Source of the DNA: Deltaproteobacteria bacterium
GTDB taxonomy: Bacteria; Desulfobacterota; GWC2-55-46; DRQE01
Length of the DNA: 15,002 nucleotides
NCBI GenBank assembly: GCA_030636245.1
Contig: DAOVXI010000017.1
Span: 1 to 15,002, forward strand
Reading direction: 5' to 3'
Part shown: in pieces, positions 1 through 7,085 of the stretch
Position numbering within the stretch: position 1 is the stretch's first letter
Layout: every line of letters starts with the position of its first letter
Notes under the pieces: generated by a model
Databases searched by the model: none
What the model was told of the DNA's origin: nothing
What the model saw: only the letters and a program-made list of their open reading frames with translations
Position numbers and translations under genes: made by a program

Positions 1-14
1 AGATGGAGAAAAGA

Positions 15-962
15 ATGAAAACAAGGAAAAAAGAGAAAATGACAAAAATACTTCCGGCGCTTATTGTGGCTTTTGTGATGCTGGCGTTTGCCACCAACGC
101 AGATGCGCGTAGAAAACTCGTGAAGGTAGACGGTTCTTCCACCGTATTCCCGATCACAGAGGCCGTGGCCGAAGAGTTTCAGATAGATAACAGGGGCGCG
201 GTGATGGTAACCGTCGGTATCTCCGGAACAGGCGGCGGCTTTCAAAAGTTCTGCCGAGGAGAGATAGACGTAGCCGATGCCTCACGTGAGATAAGGGACA
301 AAGAGATAGAGCAATGCAAAGAAAGCGGCATTGAGTACATAGAGCTTCCCATTGCATATGACGGACTTGCCATAATAGTTAATAAGCAGAACACCTGGGT
401 AGACTATATAACAACAGAAGAGCTGAAAAAAGCCTGGGAACCTGCGGCCCATGGTGTTATAAAGAAGTGGAGCCAGATAAGAGCAAGTTGGCCCGATACC
501 GATATAAGGCTCTTTGGCCCCGGCACTGACTCAGGAACATTCGACTACTTCACCCATGCCATAAACGGCGAGAGCGGTGCTGTAAGAGGCGACTTTACGG
601 CAAGCGAAGATGACAATGTTCTGGTAACAGGCATCTCAATGGACAAGGGCGCGCTCGGATACTTCGGACTTGCCTACTATGAGTACAACGCTGACAAATT
701 AAGGCTCATTCCGGTAGACGACGGGAATGACAAGAACGGTAAAGGGCCGATAACACCGACGACCACAACAGTGAACGACGGCACTTACGCGCCTTTATCA
801 AGACCGATATTCATTTACGTTAGCAAGGCTTCACTTAAAAAAGCAGAGGTAAAGGACTTCGTAAGCTTCTACCTTGAGAACGCCACGGAGCTGACCGAAG
901 AGGTGGGCTACATACCTCTATCCAAGAAAGACTACAACGCACTGCTGGATAAAATCAAATAA
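15..962 (+). CDS. pstS: PstS, periplasmic phosphate-binding protein
   Basis: Periplasmic receptor that binds inorganic phosphate and delivers it to the PstCAB importer. Residues 1-31 form a signal peptide: a basic N-terminus (KTRKKEK), a hydrophobic core and a cleavage-like AxA motif (ADA, 29-31). The mature part begins with the conserved DGSST loop (39-43), followed by SGTGGGF (70-76), DASR (88-91) and GPGTDSGTF (168-176). In this family these loops supply the Ser, Asp, Arg and Thr phosphate ligands. The length of 315 aa is normal. The ATG at 15 was chosen because GGAG lies 6 nt upstream. An in-frame ATG at 3 and another at 39 also exist, and the window edge hides anything further upstream, including any Pho box. 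It is the first visible gene of pstSCAB-phoU, with pstC starting 19 nt after its stop. Confidence 0.93.
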   Translation: MKTRKKEKMTKILPALIVAFVMLAFATNADARRKLVKVDGSSTVFPITEAVAEEFQIDNRGAVMVTVGISGTGGGFQKFCRGEIDVADASREIRDKEIEQCKESGIEYIELPIAYDGLAIIVNKQNTWVDYITTEELKKAWEPAAHGVIKKWSQIRASWPDTDIRLFGPGTDSGTFDYFTHAINGESGAVRGDFTASEDDNVLVTGISMDKGALGYFGLAYYEYNADKLRLIPVDDGNDKNGKGPITPTTTTVNDGTYAPLSRPIFIYVSKASLKKAEVKDFVSFYLENATELTEEVGYIPLSKKDYNALLDKIK

Positions 963-981
963 AGCCTAATGCGAGATCGAT

Positions 982-1875
982 TTGAGTAGACGTATAAGAA
1001 AAAGAACAGGTGAAAAATTTATAAAGGGAGCGCTCTTTATGTGTGCTTCCCTTTCTGTCCTTACAACCGTTGGTATCATCAGCGTTCTTCTTTTTGAGAC
1101 GATCGGGTTTTTTCAGGAAGTCTCTATCATAGACTTCTTTACCGACACAGAGTGGACACCTCTTTTCGCGGAAAAACACTTTGGCATAATGCCTCTTATA
1201 ACGGGCACGCTCCTGGTCTCATTCATAGCAATGTGTGTGGCCGTACCTCTGGGACTTTTAAGTGCCGTGTACTTATCCGAGTATTCATCATCAAGGTTCC
1301 GCTCGACCATCAAACCCATACTTGAGATACTTGCGGGCATCCCTACCGTTGTATACGGATACTTCGCGCTTCTTTTCGTAACCCCTATACTTCAAGTGAT
1401 ATTCCCGAACATGTCCGGATTCAACGCCCTCTCTCCGGGTATTGTTATGGGTATAATGATACTGCCAATGATAAGCTCCTTAAGCGAAGACGCCATGCAC
1501 GCGGTACCAAACACCCTAAGGGAAGGCGGCTACGCCCTTGGCGCGACAAAGTTCCAGGTCTCGGTGAAGGTCGTTATCCCGGGCGCTCTCTCCGGCATTA
1601 TGAGCTCTTGTGTGCTTGCCGTTTCAAGAGCCATTGGTGAGACAATGATAGTAACGATCGCCTCGGGGCAGCTCCCGAACCTAACGGTTAACCCGCTTGT
1701 CGCGATTGAAACCATCACGGCCTATATAGTTCAAGTCAGCCTTGGAGACACCCCTACAGGAACTATAGAATATAAAACCATCTTCGCCGCCGGCATGACG
1801 CTATTTATATTCACGTTAGCACTTAACATAATAAGCCACTACCTTAAGGAACGCTTCCGTGAGGAGTACTCGTAA
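982..1875 (+). CDS. pstC: PstC, phosphate ABC transporter permease
   Basis: Inner-membrane permease that pairs with PstA to form the phosphate channel. The 297-aa protein has about six hydrophobic segments. Its cytoplasmic EAA loop for docking the ATPase is recognisable near residues 179-203 (EGGYALGATKFQ followed by PGALSGI). The N-terminal stretch that ends in EFF-like FFTDTEWTP is typical of PstC. The start chosen is TTG at 982, because the encoded basic segment plus first helix align with what PstC normally has. An ATG at 1039 has a stronger ribosome site (AAGGGAG, 8 nt spacing) but would cut into the first transmembrane helix. The stop TAA shares its last base with the ATG of pstA (TAATG), so the two genes are probably translationally coupled. 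Confidence 0.93.
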   Translation: MSRRIRKRTGEKFIKGALFMCASLSVLTTVGIISVLLFETIGFFQEVSIIDFFTDTEWTPLFAEKHFGIMPLITGTLLVSFIAMCVAVPLGLLSAVYLSEYSSSRFRSTIKPILEILAGIPTVVYGYFALLFVTPILQVIFPNMSGFNALSPGIVMGIMILPMISSLSEDAMHAVPNTLREGGYALGATKFQVSVKVVIPGALSGIMSSCVLAVSRAIGETMIVTIASGQLPNLTVNPLVAIETITAYIVQVSLGDTPTGTIEYKTIFAAGMTLFIFTLALNIISHYLKERFREEYS

Positions 1876-2735
1876 TGAAAGATATAATCGCAAGAAATAA
1901 ACGCAACAACACAATATTCAAATGGGTTGCCTTTTGCTCGACCCTTGTGGCGCTTCTATTCCTAGCAACCCTTTTGACAGATATATTCCTTGATGGCATC
2001 AAGAGGATAGACTGGTCATTCATTACAAATTATCCTTCAAGAAAACCGGCTCGCGCGGGTATACTTTCAAGCATCGTCGGTACGGCATGGATAATGGGGC
2101 TTACCGCTGCCATAAGTTTTCCGCTCGGTGTTGGCGCAGGGATATACTTGGAAGAGTTCTCCAAAAAAACACGCTTCACAAAACTCATCGAGATAAACAT
2201 AGCCAACCTTGCCGGAGTGCCGTCGATCATATACGGCCTGTTGGGACTTGGCATATTCGTACGCACCTTCTCGCTTGAGAGGAGCCTTATCTCAGGAGCA
2301 CTTACCTTAACGCTCCTCATACTGCCGATAATCATAACCGCTACTCGTGAGGCGCTTAAGGCAATACCTTTTTCAATAAGGGAAGCGTCCCTCGCGCTCG
2401 GAGCAACAAGATGGCAGACGGTGTGGAGCCAGGTTCTCCCGCTGGGGCTCCCGGGGATCTTGACCGGCACGATATTGGCGCTCTCCAGGGCCATTGGCGA
2501 GACCGCCCCGCTTATTGCCATCGGCGCGCTTACATACATAGCGTTCCTGCCCGAAAGTATCCTTGATCCATTTACGGTGCTGCCCATCCAGATATTTAAC
2601 TGGATATCAAGACCTCAGCACGGCTTTGCAGAAAACGCCGCAGCTGCTATAATAGTACTTCTTTTCGTGATGCTGCTAATGAACAGCGTCGCTGTCATAC
2701 TACGTCATTATTTCAGCCGGAGGGTAAAGTGGTAA
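1875..2735 (+). CDS. pstA: PstA, phosphate ABC transporter permease
   Basis: Second inner-membrane permease of the phosphate importer. The 286-aa protein has a hydrophobic first helix (about residues 17-38), a long periplasmic-side loop with the family-typical SFITNYPSRKPARAGI sequence, and further membrane spans. The EAA motif is EASLALGATRWQ, followed by PLGLPGI. The ATG overlaps the pstC stop by one base and has GAGGAG 8 nt upstream, so the start is well supported. Its end overlaps the GTG start of pstB by 7 nt, continuing the compact operon. PstA and PstC are related to each other but clearly distinct; the assignment rests on gene order and on the PSR-containing N-terminal loop. Confidence 0.93.
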   Translation: MKDIIARNKRNNTIFKWVAFCSTLVALLFLATLLTDIFLDGIKRIDWSFITNYPSRKPARAGILSSIVGTAWIMGLTAAISFPLGVGAGIYLEEFSKKTRFTKLIEINIANLAGVPSIIYGLLGLGIFVRTFSLERSLISGALTLTLLILPIIITATREALKAIPFSIREASLALGATRWQTVWSQVLPLGLPGILTGTILALSRAIGETAPLIAIGALTYIAFLPESILDPFTVLPIQIFNWISRPQHGFAENAAAAIIVLLFVMLLMNSVAVILRHYFSRRVKW

Positions 2736-3493
2736 TCGAAGAAAAAGTTTTTGACATAAGCTCACTAAACGTATGGTACGGAGAAAAACAGGTCTTGAAG
2801 AACGTGGAGATGTTCATCAAGCCCAACCGTGTAACAGCTCTCATCGGCCCATCGGGTTGCGGCAAGTCTACCTTCATACGTTGCCTTAACAGAATGAACG
2901 ACTTTATCCCGAGCTTCAGACATGAAGGCCGGATCGAGTACGAAGGCACAGACCTTTACTCAAACGAATTAGACCCCATAGAGATACGCCGCCGCATAGG
3001 GATGGTCTTCCAGAAACCGAACCCATTCCCAAAATCCATATACGAGAATATCGCTTATGGCTTAAGAATATTCGGTGAGAAAAAAAGAAGTGTTCTCGAC
3101 TCTGTGGTAGAAGACTCGCTTAAGAAAGCCGCCCTCTGGGATGAGGTAAAGGACAGGCTTAAGGACTCGGCACTCGCGCTCTCAGGTGGTCAACAACAAC
3201 GTCTTTGCATAGCGCGCGCCATCGCGGTAAAACCGGAGGTTCTTTTATTCGACGAGCCGTGCTCGGCACTTGACCCTATCGCAACCGCAAAGATAGAGGA
3301 CCTTACAACAGAACTTAAAAAAGATTACACCGTCGTCATGGTCACACACAACATGCAGCAGGCCGCTCGTGTCTCCGATCTTACGGGTTTTTTCCTTCTC
3401 GGCGACCTTGTGGAGTTCGATGAAACAAAAAAGATCTTTACAACACCATCAAATAAACTTACGGAAGATTACATTACCGGAAGGTTCGGATAA
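2729..3493 (+). CDS. pstB: PstB, phosphate ABC transporter ATPase
   Basis: Cytoplasmic ATPase that powers phosphate import. All nucleotide-binding motifs are intact: Walker A GPSGCGKST (40-48), Q-loop in VFQKPNPFP (94-101), signature LSGGQQQR (151-158), Walker B VLLFDEP (171-177) and switch His207 in VTHN. LNRMND and FQKPNPFPKSIYENIAYG are characteristic of PstB rather than of other importer ATPases. The length of 254 aa is typical. The start is GTG at 2729, inside the end of pstA, with GGAGGG 4 nt upstream. PhoU follows after 15 nt. Besides transport, PstB is known to take part with PhoU and PhoR in phosphate sensing in other bacteria. Confidence 0.96.
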   Translation: MVIEEKVFDISSLNVWYGEKQVLKNVEMFIKPNRVTALIGPSGCGKSTFIRCLNRMNDFIPSFRHEGRIEYEGTDLYSNELDPIEIRRRIGMVFQKPNPFPKSIYENIAYGLRIFGEKKRSVLDSVVEDSLKKAALWDEVKDRLKDSALALSGGQQQRLCIARAIAVKPEVLLFDEPCSALDPIATAKIEDLTTELKKDYTVVMVTHNMQQAARVSDLTGFFLLGDLVEFDETKKIFTTPSNKLTEDYITGRFG

Positions 3494-3508
3494 GAAAGGG
3501 GTCCATAG

Positions 3509-4174
3509 ATGTCAAGAGAGGTATACCACAAGGAACTAAAGAAGCTTGAAAAAGAGGTAGTAAAGATGGCGGGCATGGCCTCAACGGCCATCACCGATTC
3601 TATAAAAGCCCTTAAGGATCGAGACATAAAGACCTCGGAGGCTATAATAAAAAATGACATAAATATCAATGTCATGCGTTACGAGATAGAGGAAAAATGT
3701 CTCGAGCTCATAGCCACACAGCAACCCATGGCAGTGGACCTAAGAACACTTGCGGCGATACTAAGTGTCATAACCGATATAGAACGTATAGCAGATCACG
3801 GAGAAGGCAATGCCAAGATCAGCCTCCTCATCGGAGATTCACCTGTCGTAAAACCGCTCATAGACATCCCGAGAATGACAGAGATCGCCATATCCATGCT
3901 GGATAGATGCGTAACTGCCTTCATTGAAAGGGACGCAGAGGCGGCACGTGACATCTGCGCTGAAGACGATAAGGTGGACGAGCTCTACGACCAGGTCTAC
4001 CGTGAGCTACTCTTACTAATGATAGAGAACCCAAAGCAGATAGAGGGTGCCACATACCTTATATGGGTCGCTCACAACATAGAGCGTGTGGCTGACCGCG
4101 TAACCAACATTGCTGAGCGGGTCGTCTTTATGGTAACAGGCAAGATGGAGGAGATAAACGTATCAAGTTACTAA
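3509..4174 (+). CDS. phoU: PhoU, phosphate signalling regulator
   Basis: Cytoplasmic all-helical protein that links PstSCAB transport activity to the PhoR/PhoB phosphate response and prevents excess phosphate uptake. The 221-aa sequence contains two PhoU repeats. Each carries the metal-binding E-x-x-x-D pattern: DIERIADH in the first repeat and NIERVADR in the second. The ATG at 3509 has a GGGG ribosome site 7 nt upstream and follows pstB by 15 nt. It is the last gene of the operon; a strong palindromic terminator begins 16 nt after the stop codon. No phoB or phoR lies in this window. Confidence 0.94.
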   Translation: MSREVYHKELKKLEKEVVKMAGMASTAITDSIKALKDRDIKTSEAIIKNDININVMRYEIEEKCLELIATQQPMAVDLRTLAAILSVITDIERIADHGEGNAKISLLIGDSPVVKPLIDIPRMTEIAISMLDRCVTAFIERDAEAARDICAEDDKVDELYDQVYRELLLLMIENPKQIEGATYLIWVAHNIERVADRVTNIAERVVFMVTGKMEEINVSSY

Positions 4175-4190
4175 GTATTCTTTATGCACT

Positions 4191-4224
4191 AAAAAGGGCG
4201 GCCTTAATTAAGGCCGCCCTTTTT
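4191..4224. terminator. Bidirectional intrinsic terminator, perfect 34-bp palindrome
   Basis: Five A residues, GGGCGGCC, the centre TTAATTAA, then GGCCGCCC and T residues. The sequence is symmetrical about 4207/4208 with no mismatch. Read on the + strand it gives a GC-rich stem followed by a run of six T after phoU. Read on the - strand it gives the same for the cyclase gene, whose stop codon is at 4249-4251. It therefore probably serves both convergent transcripts. Confidence 0.92.
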
Positions 4225-4248
4225 TAAGTTACAAACAAATAAAAATGC

Positions 4249-5766
4249 CTATTCAAAGACTTCCACCCTGTTCCTGCCTCCAAGCTTGGATTTATATAGC
4301 GCCTTATCCACACGTTGCACCATAGATATCTTATCGTCACCACTCTTAAGCGTGGTTACACCAAAGCTTAAAGTGATGTTTCCCGCTTTTTCAAAGGTAT
4401 ACTCACTAACGGATTTTCTTACCCTCTCGGCCATCAACCTTGCGTCATCAAGTTCCGCCTCGACACAAATAACAACAAACTCGTCACCGCCCCACCTGAC
4501 CAAGTAATTTGATTTTCTCATACTCTGCCTGACTATATCCGCCAAGGCCTCAAGGACCTCGTCACCGACAAGGTGGCCGTAGGTGTCATTAACCTCCTTG
4601 AAGTTATCCGCATCAAACATGAATAAAGATAGGGGGCGACCGTATCTCTCGGCTCTCTCTATCTCCTGAACCATTATCTCCTCAAACTTCATCTTGTTAA
4701 AAGCTTTAGTAAGCGCGTCCGTTGTGGCAAGGCGCTCAAGCTTATCCATCATTGCCTTGCGCTCGGTTATGTCCTGAAAAGTACCAAGCATTTGCACCGC
4801 ATCACCATCTTCGTCAAATGTTACTTCTCCTCGGGCATTCGCTATACATTCTAAGCCTTTCTTTTTAATTATTCGGCAATCAATATTATACTGTTTATTA
4901 TCATTCAACGCTTCCTCAACAGCTTTATTCACGAACTCTCTATCGTCAGGGTGAATTTTTTCAAGAAATAGCTCAAATGAAGGAACAACCTCGTCCGGTT
5001 TAAAGCCAAGTATCCGATAAACTTCGCTGCTCCAGACAAGTTCGCCTGTTTTGGGGTTCCAGGCCCAGGTGCCGACCTGTCCCACCTCCTGGGCTTTAGT
5101 TAAACGTCTCTCGGTCTGGCGTAACAACTCCTCAGACTTCTTACGCTCTGTTATATCCTGAACCGTGCCTATCATCCTAAAAGGCTTATTATCGTCATCG
5201 TAAAAGACCCTGCCTATCTCATGCACGGTCCTGACGATAGAGCCCGGAGACGCTATGCGGTGCTCTATATCATAGGGCTTTCCACCATGCACAGCCTCTT
5301 CAACTGAGTTTGTGACAAACTCCCTGTCCTCCGGGTGCACCGCCTTGATAAAGGCCTCGTATGTGGCGTCAAAAACGCGGGGCTCAAATCCAAATATCTT
5401 ATATATCTCGTCCGACCACTCGAGTTTTCCTGTCTCTATGTCCCAATCCCAACTTCCGATGTTCGCTATACTCTGAGCCTGTAGAAGCCCTTCTTTGGCT
5501 CTTATTATCGACTCCTCTACCTCTATACTTTTAATTATGTGCTTTCTGGAGTACAGGCTTATATAGACTATCAGCCCCAATATAAGAAGACGCATCCAGA
5601 GCTCGTTCTGTCCGGGATATAAAAAGTTCTCTAAAAAATCACCCTCTTTGAATATATGCGTATGCACAAAAGACTCGACGACCCAAAAACTAAAGGCCGT
5701 AATAAAACCGACTATAACTATCCTGCGGGATGCTACAAGATTTCTATTTTTCACTGACTTACCCAA
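4249..5766 (-). CDS. Membrane-anchored PAS-PAS-GGDEF diguanylate cyclase
   Basis: Predicted to make cyclic di-GMP from two GTP. The 505-aa protein has two N-terminal membrane helices (about 15-33 and 58-73) flanking a short periplasmic loop. Two PAS/PAC units (about 95-208 and 222-336), each ending in QDITERK, are followed by a GGDEF domain (about 342-505). The catalytic motif GGDEF is intact at 426-430, and the metal-binding Asp385 is in FDADNFK. The usual RxxD inhibitory site five residues before GGDEF reads RKSN (417-420), so product inhibition may be lost. The two PAS units closely resemble each other, suggesting tandem duplication. The start is TTG at 5766, with AGAGAGGA just upstream; a GTG four codons later is an alternative. 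The gene converges on phoU and is divergent from the ZIP transporter. Confidence 0.88.
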   Translation of the reverse strand: MGKSVKNRNLVASRRIVIVGFITAFSFWVVESFVHTHIFKEGDFLENFLYPGQNELWMRLLILGLIVYISLYSRKHIIKSIEVEESIIRAKEGLLQAQSIANIGSWDWDIETGKLEWSDEIYKIFGFEPRVFDATYEAFIKAVHPEDREFVTNSVEEAVHGGKPYDIEHRIASPGSIVRTVHEIGRVFYDDDNKPFRMIGTVQDITERKKSEELLRQTERRLTKAQEVGQVGTWAWNPKTGELVWSSEVYRILGFKPDEVVPSFELFLEKIHPDDREFVNKAVEEALNDNKQYNIDCRIIKKKGLECIANARGEVTFDEDGDAVQMLGTFQDITERKAMMDKLERLATTDALTKAFNKMKFEEIMVQEIERAERYGRPLSLFMFDADNFKEVNDTYGHLVGDEVLEALADIVRQSMRKSNYLVRWGGDEFVVICVEAELDDARLMAERVRKSVSEYTFEKAGNITLSFGVTTLKSGDDKISMVQRVDKALYKSKLGGRNRVEVFE

Positions 5767-5829
5767 GATATCCTCTCTCTGTTGAGCCGCTCAAAACCAG
5801 TCTCGGCAAAATTGTATTTATTAGTACAG

Positions 5830-5835
5830 AGTATA
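5830..5835 (-). promoter_or_regulatory. Candidate -10 element for the cyclase gene
   Basis: On the - strand this reads TATACT, about 64 nt upstream of the TTG start at 5766. The -35 position 17 nt further up reads AGTGAA, which is a poor match, so the promoter would be weak or need an activator. The hairpin at 5838-5867 fills the spacer and -35 area. Confidence 0.35.
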
Positions 5836-5837
5836 GC

Positions 5838-5867
5838 CCAGTTTTAGGTTTTTTCACTAAAAACTGG
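5838..5867. repeat. Inverted repeat upstream of the cyclase gene
   Basis: Left arm CCAGTTTTAG (5838-5847) and right arm CTAAAAACTGG (5857-5867) pair with one extra A in the right arm, leaving a 9-nt T-rich loop. It lies directly upstream of the - strand -10 candidate, as an operator would. It could instead be part of a 5' transcript structure or a weak terminator. Confidence 0.5.
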
Positions 5868-5895
5868 CAAAATTATCCTATTTCAGGTAACTATT

Positions 5896-5924
5896 TTTAC
5901 AATAAAGCCGATTTAATATAAAAT
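5896..5924 (+). promoter_or_regulatory. Candidate sigma-70 promoter, + strand
   Basis: TTTACA (5896-5901), a 17-nt spacer, then TAAAAT (5919-5924); an overlapping TATAAA at 5917 is an alternative -10. Transcription would start near 5931 and run through the small ORF at 5959 toward the transporter gene. Confidence 0.4.
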
Positions 5925-5958
5925 TATCTGCAGCATTGCGGTTCGGAGGGTTTCTGCT

Positions 5959-6012
5959 ATGGTCTCAAGGTTACTGAGGTTTGGACTGGCCACGAATACC
6001 TTACTCCTTTAA
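5959..6012 (+). CDS. Possible 17-codon small ORF in zupT leader
   Basis: ATG at 5959 is preceded by a strong ribosome site, GGAGGG (5945-5950), with 8 nt spacing. It opens a frame of 17 codons ending at TAA (6010-6012); the peptide would read MVSRLLRFGLATNTLLL. A candidate promoter lies about 30 nt upstream of the ribosome site. The peptide has no known motif; its Leu-rich composition could suit a leader peptide, but no attenuator hairpin is evident after it. Most likely either a tiny translated leader ORF or chance. It is about 90 nt upstream of the ZIP transporter start. Confidence 0.25.
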   Translation: MVSRLLRFGLATNTLLL

Positions 6013-6053
6013 ATCTCTATAGCGAAGATATGACTGCATGACCTGATTACATC

Positions 6054-6082
6054 TTTTCATTATAAATAAAAAAACATATAAT
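6054..6082 (+). promoter_or_regulatory. Candidate sigma-70 promoter of the ZIP transporter
   Basis: TTTTCA (6054-6059), a 17-nt A/T-rich spacer, then a perfect TATAAT (6077-6082). The predicted start of transcription near 6089 leaves a very short leader that contains the AAAGGT ribosome site. No Zur-like palindrome was recognised over it. Confidence 0.55.
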
Positions 6083-6101
6083 CACCTCAAAGGTAAAGCC
6101 A

Positions 6102-6869
6102 ATGACAGGGATCACAAACCACACCATCTGGATAGCGCTGGGCCTTACGGCTCTTGCGGGACTCTCTACCACAATAGGAAGTCTTATAGCTGTGTTCTAT
6201 CGTACGCCCGGGCCAAAGTTCATGGCTTTTACAATGGGCTTTTCGGCCGGGGTAATGATACTTGTTTCATTTGTAGAACTTCTTGGCTCGTCAATAACAT
6301 CTATCGGTTTTGGTCAGGCACACCTGGCATTTTTCACAGGATTTATCGTAATGCTCACCATTGATTATTTTACCCCACACACATACATAATGGAGTCAAA
6401 CATCACGGGCGGTGATGGCAAGCTCAAAAAAGCAGCTATCTTTGTAGCGCTCGGCATTGCCATCCATAACTTTCCGGAAGGCATGGTTACCTTTGCAGGA
6501 ACACTTCAGAATATAGACATAGGCATCTCGCTGGCCGTGGCCATCGCGATCCACAATATACCGGAGGGCATTGCCGTAGCCGTGCCGGTCTATGCCGTAA
6601 CAAGAAGCGCCGGTAAGGCCTTTAAGTGGTCATTCCTCTCAGGCGTAAGCGAGCCTGTCGGAGCGGTCCTGGCACTGCTTGTCCTTATGCCGATACTGAC
6701 CGAGTTCGTTCTGGGCTGGATGCTTGCGCTTGTTGCGGGCTTTATGGTCTTCATCTCGCTGGACGAGCTTTTGCCTGTGGCAACGTCGTACGGTGAAGAA
6801 CACCTGCCCATATTGGGGGTTATAACCGGCATGGGTATTATGGCGCTGAGCCTGTACCTTATCATTTGA
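6102..6869 (+). CDS. zupT: ZIP family divalent metal transporter (ZupT-like)
   Basis: Inner-membrane importer of zinc and probably other divalent metals. The 255-aa protein is almost entirely hydrophobic with about eight membrane helices, close to E. coli ZupT in length. The two family hallmark metal-site motifs are present: HNFPEG (122-127) in helix IV and HNIPEG (151-156) in helix V. SGVSEPVGA and DELLP (221-225) further support the ZIP assignment. The loop before helix IV is short and lacks the long His-rich stretch of eukaryotic ZIPs. The ATG at 6102 has AAAGGT 8 nt upstream. It appears monocistronic, with its own promoter at 6054-6082. Substrate range cannot be read from sequence; iron, manganese or cobalt are possible in addition to zinc. 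Confidence 0.92.
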   Translation: MTGITNHTIWIALGLTALAGLSTTIGSLIAVFYRTPGPKFMAFTMGFSAGVMILVSFVELLGSSITSIGFGQAHLAFFTGFIVMLTIDYFTPHTYIMESNITGGDGKLKKAAIFVALGIAIHNFPEGMVTFAGTLQNIDIGISLAVAIAIHNIPEGIAVAVPVYAVTRSAGKAFKWSFLSGVSEPVGAVLALLVLMPILTEFVLGWMLALVAGFMVFISLDELLPVATSYGEEHLPILGVITGMGIMALSLYLII

Positions 6870-6910
6870 CCCATATCAACCCCGCCCCTGATACTCAAGA
6901 AAATTCATTG

Positions 6911-6955
6911 TATCAACAGCCATATTCTCTGGCTATTTAGCCAAAGATGTTGATA
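6911..6955. repeat. Nested inverted repeats upstream of the chemoreceptor gene
   Basis: Outer arms TATCAACA (6911-6918) and TGTTGATA (6948-6955) are a perfect 8-bp inverted repeat. Inside lies a second perfect hairpin, TGGCTA-TT-TAGCCA (6930-6943). The right outer arm contains the -35 hexamer of the promoter listed next, so a regulator bound here could affect it. No T-run follows, so it is not a standard terminator for zupT. Confidence 0.55.
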
Positions 6956-6978
6956 AACACCATGGTTTATTCTATAAT
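6950..6978 (+). promoter_or_regulatory. Near-consensus sigma-70 promoter for the chemoreceptor gene
   Basis: TTGATA (6950-6955), exactly 17 nt, then TATAAT (6973-6978). This is the best promoter match in the window. It predicts a transcript start near 6985 and a leader of about 100 nt before the ATG at 7086. It is a housekeeping-type signal, not the sigma-28 type often found before chemotaxis genes. Confidence 0.7.
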
Positions 6979-6981
6979 TTT

Positions 6982-7004
6982 AATTGTCAAATATTAGACA
7001 AATT
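6982..7004. promoter_or_regulatory. Possible operator at the chemoreceptor transcription start
   Basis: AATTGTC (6982-6988) and GACAAATT (6997-7004) form an imperfect inverted repeat around an A/T-rich centre. It covers the expected transcription start of the promoter at 6950-6978, a usual position for a repressor site. The binding protein is unknown and the A/T-rich context makes chance similarity possible. Confidence 0.25.
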
Positions 7005-7085
7005 AAATGATCTCTTAACCACAGATGGTTTTTGCGTACAATAAGAATATTCAACAACAACATCTCGCTGGTAAATAAAGGTAAC

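Larger units (their letters stand above)
5767..6101. other. 335-nt divergent intergenic region
   Basis: Spacer between the divergent cyclase (-) and metal transporter (+) genes. It holds a -10-like element for the - strand, a long inverted repeat, two copies of GGCAAAATT (5805-5813 and 5866-5874), a + strand promoter candidate at 5896-5924, a possible 17-codon ORF at 5959-6012, and a second + strand promoter at 6054-6082. These are listed separately. No known riboswitch class was recognised. Confidence 0.7.

Noticed and set aside
1..14. Pho box before pstS
   Set aside because: The window begins too close to pstS to show any promoter region.
2030..2587. 185-codon open frame on the - strand inside pstA
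   Set aside because: It lies wholly opposite a well-supported permease gene and looks like a codon-bias shadow, with no ribosome site or motif.
5925..6053. c-di-GMP or metal-sensing riboswitch in the zupT leader
   Set aside because: I looked for the conserved cores of the c-di-GMP-I, yybP-ykoY and NiCo classes and could not recognise any; a covariance-model search would decide.
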